Part shown: in pieces, positions 58,160 through 64,000 of the stretch
Layout: each line of letters begins with the position of its first letter
Numbering within the stretch: the first letter of the stretch is position 1
Assembly: GCF_034314165.1 (NCBI RefSeq)
Contig: NZ_JAVIWK010000001.1
Span: forward strand, 3,921,001-3,985,000
Reading direction: 5' to 3'
Origin: Pseudomonas sp. Bout1
GTDB taxonomy: Bacteria > Pseudomonadota > Gammaproteobacteria > Pseudomonadales > Pseudomonadaceae
DNA length: 64,000 bases
Notes under the pieces: model-generated
Databases searched by the model: none
Told to the model about the DNA's origin: nothing
What the model saw: only the letters and a program-made list of their open reading frames with translations
Translations under genes and position numbers: made by a program

Positions 58160-59218
58160 ATGAGCAAACCACTCGATACTCTCTGGTACACCCACAGCCC
58201 GGTTCCCACCGGCCTCGGCATTGCGGTGCAGTCCGGTCGCCTGGCGGAGGCTTTCCTGCCTTTTGGCACCAATATCCAGTCGTTGCGTGAGTCCACGGAG
58301 CGCGAAGTTCGCGAGGCGCATTACGACCACCACCTGAAAAACTCGGTGCGCCACGGCGGTAACATCCCGGCGATCTGGGCCTACGCCAGCGGCGTGGAAA
58401 CCCGGGTGCTGGGGCTGTCGTGGAGCGATGAGGTGCAGTTGATCCTGACCACCGCCGAAAGCGGTGTGCGCAGCGTGCGCGACTTGAAAAACCGGCGCTT
58501 CGGCCTGCCGAAATGGGCCAACGTGCAGATCGACTTCACCCGCGCCCAGGCCCTGCGTGGCCTGGAAAACGCGCTCAAGCTCGAAGGCCTGGAAGTCTCC
58601 GACGTGGAGCTGGTGGACTACCCCTACGGCGGCACCTACAGCGACAACCAGGTGCAATACGTCTACAGCGCCCCGGCGAGCCTCGGAGTGAGCCGCTTCA
58701 GCCGGCGCAATAACGAACTGATCGGCCTGCTGCGCGGCGACATCGACGCGATCTTCCTCAAGGGTGCCCATGCGGTGCACCTGGCCAACGAGTTTGGCTT
58801 GCATGTGGTGGTAGACACCGGCTCGCATCCGGACCCGCTGATCCGCTCCAACAACGGCACGCCGCGCACCCTGACGGTAGACATCAACCTGTTGCAGGAG
58901 CACTTCGACGCCAGCGTGAAAATCGTCGACACCGTGCTGCGCACCGAGCAATGGGCCTGGGCCAATCCGGATGAGACCCGGCGCTTCCTGGCCCAGGAGC
59001 TCAACACCAGCGAGTACTGGGTGACCGCCGCCTACGGCGAGGATGCCCATCGCCGGCTGCGTACCACACTAGACTCGCGTTCCATCGACGCCTTGCAGGA
59101 CTTCACCGATTTCCTGCATCGCTGGAACTTCATTCCACGGCGCTTCGATGTACGCGACTGGATTGATTTCAGCGTGCTGGAAAAGGTCATCGGCTCCACC
59201 TCTCGCGTAGCTGTTTGA
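58160..59218 (+). CDS. DszB-like paralogue with Cys-to-Ser at the catalytic position (copy 3)
   Basis: The 352-residue protein is a close paralogue of copy 2. It begins DTLWYTHSPVPTGLGIAVQS, with Ser13 where copies 1 and 2 and DszB have the catalytic Cys. His54 and Arg64 (EAHYDHHLKNSVRHGGNIPA) remain. The rest, including HPDPLIRSNNGTPRTLTVDI and FLHRWNFIPRRFDVRDWIDF, is intact. It may be an inactive partner, a binding protein or an enzyme with changed chemistry. The ATG at 58160 lacks a strong Shine-Dalgarno. It is the last gene of the operon that starts at 55812. Confidence 0.75.
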   Translation: MSKPLDTLWYTHSPVPTGLGIAVQSGRLAEAFLPFGTNIQSLRESTEREVREAHYDHHLKNSVRHGGNIPAIWAYASGVETRVLGLSWSDEVQLILTTAESGVRSVRDLKNRRFGLPKWANVQIDFTRAQALRGLENALKLEGLEVSDVELVDYPYGGTYSDNQVQYVYSAPASLGVSRFSRRNNELIGLLRGDIDAIFLKGAHAVHLANEFGLHVVVDTGSHPDPLIRSNNGTPRTLTVDINLLQEHFDASVKIVDTVLRTEQWAWANPDETRRFLAQELNTSEYWVTAAYGEDAHRRLRTTLDSRSIDALQDFTDFLHRWNFIPRRFDVRDWIDFSVLEKVIGSTSRVAV

Positions 59219-59228
59219 CCTCCCCCAC

Positions 59229-59317
59229 GTAGCAGCTGTCGAGCTCCGGCGAGGCTGCGTAAACGGTGCATCTGACACACCGCAAACGCAGCCTCGCCGG
59301 AGCTCGACAGCTGCTAC
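59229..59317. repeat. REPIN of the GTAGCAGCTGTCGAGC type
   Basis: GTAGCAGCTGTCGAGCTCCG and its perfect complement flank the element. It is the same family as 21057-21145. Confidence 0.88.
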
Positions 59318-59331
59318 GGCAACACCTCCCC

Positions 59332-59347
59332 TGCTGCTCCAGCAGCA
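59332..59347. promoter_or_regulatory. Candidate SfnR enhancer site
   Basis: TGCTGCTCCAGCAGCA is the exact reverse complement of the site at 31299-31314. It lies about 135 bp upstream of the sigma-54 promoter. Confidence 0.6.
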
Positions 59348-59483
59348 CCTGCCACGCACTTTCTGCTGAATCCTCCACAGGTCTGTTCAAAGGCCTTTCG
59401 CGGCCTTGAAAATCTTGTTGTTAAAATTATTTATTGTTATATTTTTCAATAGCTTATGATCATGTATCGAGATTGAAATGGCC

Positions 59484-59500
59484 TTGGCACGATCTCTGCT
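59484..59500 (+). promoter_or_regulatory. Sigma-54 promoter of TonB receptor gene
   Basis: TTGGCACGATCTCTGCT has a consensus TTGGCACG -24 element and GC at -12 with ten-base spacing. Confidence 0.8.
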
Positions 59501-59537
59501 CTAGCCCCTTCAAGGAAACTTTTCCGGGGGAGATTTC

Positions 59538-61802
59538 ATGCACATGCTTAATCCGATCACCAAGGGCCTGTGGCTCGCTTTACTGCTGGCAGGCGGCACC
59601 GCCAGCGAAACTCTGTTGGCCGCCGACGCTGCCGAAAACGACGCCAGCAAAACCGAACCGTCGCTGAAGACCGTGACCGTGACCGCACAACACCGGGAAG
59701 AAACCCTGCAAGAGGTTCCGGTGGCGGTATCTGCAGTCCAGGGCACCAGCATCATTGCCGACGGCGTGCGGTCGATGGGCGATATCACCACCTTCATTCC
59801 CAACGCTTCGGCGAAGAACCCCGACGGCGACGGGCGCCCGCGCTGGTACATTCGTGGCCTGGGCACCGGCGACACCGGCGCCGCCACCGTGTACCCGGTG
59901 GGCATCTATGCCGATGACGTGTACCTGAATGCACCAATCGCCGGTGGCGGCCCGCTGTTCGACCTTGAACGCATCGAGATCCTGCGCGGCCCCCAGGGCA
60001 CGCTGTATGGCAAGAACACCACCGCGGGCGCGGTAAACATTATCTCGAAGAAACCGTCCTTCGACACCGATGGCTACGGCACCATCGGCTTTGGCAGCAA
60101 GAACGAGCGCATCGTCAACGGCGCTATCGGCGGCACCCTGGTCCCGGAAAAACTCGCGGCGCGCATCTCGCTGTACTCCGAGGAGCGCGACGGTTTCCAG
60201 AAAAACCTGATCGACGATCACACCTACGGCGACGTCAACAAAAAGGCCGTGCGCCTGCAATTCTTCGCCCAGCTCAACCCGGACCTGGACGCGCTGTGGA
60301 AGATCCACAGCCGCGAGTTCAAGGGTGACGGCGCCAACGGTGCGCTGACCCTGGGGCGCTACTACAACGCAGGCTACACGCGCCCCGCCGGGCGCAACAT
60401 TGCGCTGAACGTGGACGACGACTCCAAGCTCAACCATGACGGCACATCACTGACCCTCAACTGGCACTTGGGCGACTACACCCTGACGTCCATCAGCGCC
60501 TACGATTACATTCGCGGCCAATCCAGCGGTGATGCCGACTACACGCCTTACGAGGTCAACGGCACCGCCACCGCCGACAACAAATACACCCAGTACTCCC
60601 AGGAAATCCGCCTGGCCTCGCCCCAGCAGGAAACCCTGCGCTGGCTGGCCGGCGCGCACTATTTCCATGAAGACCTGGACAGCAGCGCCGGACGCTTTAT
60701 CGCCCCGGGGCCCACACCCAATGGCACCGGTTCGAACCAAATCAACGGCGCCACAGACTTGCGTGACCTGGGCTACAACCACACCACCGACAGCTATGCG
60801 CTGTTCGGCAACCTGACGTACGACCTCACCGATAACTTCAGCGTCACCGGTGGCCTGCGCTGGACCCAGGAAAAGAAAGATATCGACCTCAACCTCACCC
60901 AGTTGACCCGCGCCACCGCCAACGGCCCGCTGATTCCCTTGGCTGGCGTGGGCACCAATGGCAACCGCCAGGAAGACAAGACCTGGGAAGCCTGGACTTA
61001 TGACCTGACCCCGGAATACCGGATCAACGACAACGTGCGGGTGTTCTTCCGTTATGCCCACGGATTTCGTTCGGGCGGCTTCAACACCGGGCTGTCCACC
61101 AGCCTGTCGCAGCTGACCACAGTGGACCCGGAACAACTCGACGCCTACGAATTCGGCGTCAAGTCCGAGTGGTTCAACCACCGCCTGACGGCCAACGCGA
61201 ACATCTTCTACTACGACTACTCGGACATTCAGGTCAACCTGCTGACCGTCAACAATGGCGTATTGACTACCGCGTTGACCAACGGCGCCAAGGGCAAGGT
61301 CAAGGGCGCCGAGCTGGAACTGGAAGGCCAACCCACCGACTACCTGCACCTGCGGGCGGCGATTTCGTTCCTCGATAGCCAGTACACCGACTTCAAGAAC
61401 ACCAACCCCAACACCGGTGCGGTCACCGGTGACTACAGCGGCAACAGCTTCGTGCGCTCGCCGCGCAACGTGGTGTCGCTGGGTGGCGACTACACCATCC
61501 CGCTGGAGATCGGCGGCAAGCTGGTGGCCGGTGCCGACGTGAGTTTTCGCGACAAGGAATACTTCCTTGCCGACCGCCAGAGCAGCGCCGACAAGGACTT
61601 GAGCCAACCGCACTACACCTTGGCCAACAGCCGCCTGACCTGGTACAGCGCCGACGAAAAACTCAGCGTCACCGGGTTTGTGAACAACCTCACCGATCGC
61701 CGCTACCAGGTGCATGGCCGGCCGAACGGCGGGCTGGGTCAGTACGTGATCACTTACGGCGACCCACGCACCGTGGGGTTGAGCGTGACCAGCCGCTTCT
61801 AA
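59538..61802 (+). CDS. TonB-dependent receptor, sulfur-regulated
   Basis: The 754-residue outer-membrane receptor has a signal peptide (LWLALLLAGGTASETLLA), a TonB box (LKTVTVTAQHREE), and a plug with VPVAVSAVQGTSIIADGVRS and DLERIEILRGPQGTLYGKNT. The barrel ends LSVTSRF with terminal Phe. It resembles the FyuA/CirA-like broad group common in substrate-scavenging loci, not classic siderophore receptors. The sigma-54 promoter and enhancer-type dyad upstream suggest induction by sulfate starvation and transport of an organosulfur molecule. GGGGGAG precedes the ATG at 59538. Confidence 0.88.
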   Translation: MHMLNPITKGLWLALLLAGGTASETLLAADAAENDASKTEPSLKTVTVTAQHREETLQEVPVAVSAVQGTSIIADGVRSMGDITTFIPNASAKNPDGDGRPRWYIRGLGTGDTGAATVYPVGIYADDVYLNAPIAGGGPLFDLERIEILRGPQGTLYGKNTTAGAVNIISKKPSFDTDGYGTIGFGSKNERIVNGAIGGTLVPEKLAARISLYSEERDGFQKNLIDDHTYGDVNKKAVRLQFFAQLNPDLDALWKIHSREFKGDGANGALTLGRYYNAGYTRPAGRNIALNVDDDSKLNHDGTSLTLNWHLGDYTLTSISAYDYIRGQSSGDADYTPYEVNGTATADNKYTQYSQEIRLASPQQETLRWLAGAHYFHEDLDSSAGRFIAPGPTPNGTGSNQINGATDLRDLGYNHTTDSYALFGNLTYDLTDNFSVTGGLRWTQEKKDIDLNLTQLTRATANGPLIPLAGVGTNGNRQEDKTWEAWTYDLTPEYRINDNVRVFFRYAHGFRSGGFNTGLSTSLSQLTTVDPEQLDAYEFGVKSEWFNHRLTANANIFYYDYSDIQVNLLTVNNGVLTTALTNGAKGKVKGAELELEGQPTDYLHLRAAISFLDSQYTDFKNTNPNTGAVTGDYSGNSFVRSPRNVVSLGGDYTIPLEIGGKLVAGADVSFRDKEYFLADRQSSADKDLSQPHYTLANSRLTWYSADEKLSVTGFVNNLTDRRYQVHGRPNGGLGQYVITYGDPRTVGLSVTSRF

Positions 61803-61848
61803 CCCAACCCCCCAGCCTCGTGCCGGACGCTATTCGCTAAACAACGGA

Positions 61849-61952
61849 GATCAAATGTGGGAGCTGGCTTGCCTGCGATAGCGCGGGGTCAGCCGACCAC
61901 TGTGTTGACTGGGCCGACGTCTCGCAGGCAAGCCTGCTCCCACATTTGATCT
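61849..61952. repeat. REPIN (GTGGGAGC type)
   Basis: GATCAAATGTGGGAGCTGGC and its imperfect complement flank the element, between the two receptor genes. It may be the terminator or stabiliser of the first transcript. Confidence 0.88.
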
Positions 61953-62016
61953 TCATTGCTCGACCAGTAGCGCCGGGCTCAGGGCAGCCAACACTATTCT
62001 TCGAAAGGACCTTTCT

Positions 62017-64000
62017 ATGTTCCAACGTACTCCGTTGGCCGGCGCCATCGCGCTGGTCATGGGCAGCCTTGCCGTGCCCGCTGTAGCCGCCGAGACGCAG
62101 CCCACTGCCAAGACCGACAAGCTCGACACCGTAGTGGTACTCGGCACCCGCCGCAGCGACGTCACCGCCCTGCAAAGCGCCGCACCGGTGGATGTTTTGA
62201 CCGGGGAGCAGTTGCAGCAAACCGGTGCTGCCGATTTGTCCGGCGCACTGACGGCACTGTCGCCATCGTTCAGCTTCCCGCAGTCGCCCCAGGGTGCCTT
62301 CGCCGGGTCCATCGCCCAGGGCGCTTCGCTGCGCGGCCTGGCTTCCGACCAGGTGCTGGTGCTGGTGGATGGCAAACGTCGCCACACCAGCGCTAACATC
62401 ACCCGCCAAAGCCTGGCCAATGGTCGGGGCGCGGCAGCGGTGGACTTGAGCCTGATCCCGTTGAGTGCGATCGACCACGTGGAAATCCTGCGTGACGGCG
62501 CTGCCGCCCAGTACGGGTCCGACGCCATCGCCGGGGTGATCAACATCGTGCTCAAGCAGAAGGACGACGGCGGCAACGTCGGCTATCGCTTCGGTGGCTA
62601 CAACAAGGGCGATGGCCTGCAGCGCAAATACAGCGGCTGGAAAGGCTTCGAGTTGCCTAATGACGGGTTCCTGACCTTGAGCTTCGATGCCGGCAGCCAG
62701 GACCCGGCCAGCGACACCAACCCCGACAACCGGATCTTTTATCGCGGCGATACCAGCGTCAACACGCCTCGCGAGCAGAACAACCGTTATCGCACCTGGA
62801 ACTGGGGCTCCAACAGTGTCTCCGATCAGTACAACTTCCTGGCCAACAGTGAAATGGGGATTGGCGAAGGGCTGACCGCCTATGGTTTTGCCACTTATTC
62901 CCACAAGAACACCGACTCCACCGGGTTCTTCGACCCGCCCACCGCGCTGTATAACAACTACGGCAGCGTTTCGTTGCAGCGCTACCCGGACGGCCGCTTG
63001 CCGGTCACCCGCTATACCCTGGAAGACTATGCCGCCACCGGTGGCCTGCGTTACGAAAACGAGCAACTGGGCAAGTTCGACTTGGCGCTGAACCACGGCA
63101 CCAACATCGTCAAGTCCACCGACTACAATGCGATCAACCCCAGTTGGGGGGCCAACAGCCCGTCGACGATCTACACCGGCGAGCGCAAGAACGACCAGAC
63201 CAACCTGACCCTGGACTGGGTACGCGACTTCCCCACCGACTTGCTGTTCAAACCGCTGACCGTCTCGGCGGGCCTGGCCTGGCGCCAGGAGAATTACCAG
63301 TTAAGCGCAGGCGCGCCAGCGGCCTCGCAAAACGGCCCGCTGTTCAACACCGTTGACCCGGTGACCGGGCGCCGGCTCTCCGGGTACTACTCAGGGATTA
63401 CGCCGGTCGACGCGGCCTCGCAGCAACGCAAGGTACTGGGCGCCTATGTGGATGTCGAAGGTCAGGTCACCGAGAAGTTCCAGGCCGGTGTCGCGGTGCG
63501 TACCGAGCACTATTCGGACTTTGGCGACACCACCAACGGCAAGCTGTCGCTGCGCTACGATTTCACCCCGCAGATCGCCGCACGGGCCAGCGCCAGCACC
63601 GGCTATCGTGCACCGTCTCTGGCCCAGAGTGGCATGTCGTCGTTCAGTGTGCAGGTGGTGGAGCAGCCGCCGGGCAGCGGCAACTACGTCGAGGTGCAAC
63701 AGCGCACCCTGCGCGCCAACAGCCCGGAGGCCCAGGCCCTGGGTGGCACGCAGCTCAAGCCCGAGGAGTCGACCAACTACTCGCTGGGCCTGGTGTGGCA
63801 GCCGCTGGACAACGCGTCGATGACGGTGGATGCCTACCGCATCAACATCAACAACCGCATCACGTTGTCCGACCAGTTGCCGGCCTCGGTGGTCTCGCCG
63901 ATCTTCGCCGGAACGCCTTACGCCAACATCCAGAGCGCGGCGTTCTACACCAACATCGCCGACACCCGCACCGACGGCATCGAGCTGACCGGCAACTACA
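62017..64000 (+). CDS. TonB-dependent receptor, truncated by window end
   Basis: At least 661 codons are open to the edge. There is a signal peptide (GAIALVMGSLAVPAVAA), a TonB box (LDTVVVLGTRRS), and a plug with SLRGLASDQVLVLVDGKRRH, IDHVEILRDGAAAQYGSDAI and AGVINIVLKQ. Several barrel strands follow. The sequence matches the TonB receptor group whose plug ends in GSDAIAGVINI, often linked to uptake of organic molecules other than siderophores. AAGGAC precedes the ATG at 62017. No own sigma-54 or Fur site is seen; it may be read through from the receptor gene upstream. The C-terminus is not visible. Confidence 0.88.
   Translation, partial: MFQRTPLAGAIALVMGSLAVPAVAAETQPTAKTDKLDTVVVLGTRRSDVTALQSAAPVDVLTGEQLQQTGAADLSGALTALSPSFSFPQSPQGAFAGSIAQGASLRGLASDQVLVLVDGKRRHTSANITRQSLANGRGAAAVDLSLIPLSAIDHVEILRDGAAAQYGSDAIAGVINIVLKQKDDGGNVGYRFGGYNKGDGLQRKYSGWKGFELPNDGFLTLSFDAGSQDPASDTNPDNRIFYRGDTSVNTPREQNNRYRTWNWGSNSVSDQYNFLANSEMGIGEGLTAYGFATYSHKNTDSTGFFDPPTALYNNYGSVSLQRYPDGRLPVTRYTLEDYAATGGLRYENEQLGKFDLALNHGTNIVKSTDYNAINPSWGANSPSTIYTGERKNDQTNLTLDWVRDFPTDLLFKPLTVSAGLAWRQENYQLSAGAPAASQNGPLFNTVDPVTGRRLSGYYSGITPVDAASQQRKVLGAYVDVEGQVTEKFQAGVAVRTEHYSDFGDTTNGKLSLRYDFTPQIAARASASTGYRAPSLAQSGMSSFSVQVVEQPPGSGNYVEVQQRTLRANSPEAQALGGTQLKPEESTNYSLGLVWQPLDNASMTVDAYRININNRITLSDQLPASVVSPIFAGTPYANIQSAAFYTNIADTRTDGIELTGNY

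Larger units (their letters stand above)
59219..59537. promoter_or_regulatory. Regulatory region upstream of TonB receptor
   Basis: This 319-bp region without a gene holds a REPIN, an enhancer-like palindrome, an AT-rich block (59412-59458) that may need IHF bending, and a sigma-54 promoter. Confidence 0.7.

Noticed and set aside
1..64000. tRNA and rRNA genes
   Set aside because: I saw no tRNA cloverleaf ends or rRNA-like sequence while reading; a tRNAscan run would be needed to exclude them fully.

Overview
The window looks like a chromosomal segment of a fluorescent Pseudomonas (P. fluorescens group). The support is high GC coding sequence, Pseudomonas-type AcnB, LdcA, MiaE, PoxB and SfnR/SfnB proteins, and abundant GTAGGAGC-type REP/REPIN elements with a REP-associated transposase. 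These are recognitions from protein sequence, not database searches.

Region 1 (1-20.5 kb) is mostly core. It holds the miaE 5' end, a tandem universal stress protein, a DUF1289 protein, acnB with a clear terminator, a Fur-box-preceded siderophore receptor, poxB, an FMN reductase, an orphan GspG-like pseudopilin, a LysR regulator, an ldcA-GNAT pair, a MalY/PatB-type C-S lyase, and a 1115-residue protein with five N-terminal repeats and a hydrophobic C-terminus that resembles HrpK-type proteins.

Region 2 (20.5-31.2 kb) carries an SsuF-like molbindin divergent from a sulfonate-type ABC importer. It also holds an 897-residue repeat protein of unknown role and several gene remnants (dsbG, the C-terminal end of a peptide synthetase). 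A FecI/FecR pair lacks an adjacent receptor. An LbH acyltransferase-like protein and the sigma-54 activator gene sfnR follow.

Region 3 (31.2-64 kb) is an organosulfur scavenging island. Four transcription units carry FMN-dependent LLM monooxygenases (four copies), an SfnB/DszC-like oxidoreductase, three cytoplasmic proteins that resemble the sulfinate desulfinase DszB, sulfonate-type and dipeptide-type solute-binding proteins with a full Dpp-like transporter, a class II aldolase, a secreted lipase-like hydrolase and three TonB receptors. Perfectly spaced GG-N10-GC sigma-54 promoters lie in front of the units, usually with an upstream TGCTG/CAGCA palindrome. The simplest reading is a sulfate-starvation regulon switched on by SfnR, with outer-membrane uptake, import, oxygenolytic C-S cleavage and sulfite release. 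A heterodimeric ABC exporter (51.2-54.8 kb) is embedded in it.

Other structure: two roughly 0.75-kb nested palindromes share about 50-bp ends with two solo copies that sit directly at broken genes. At least a dozen REPINs separate genes.
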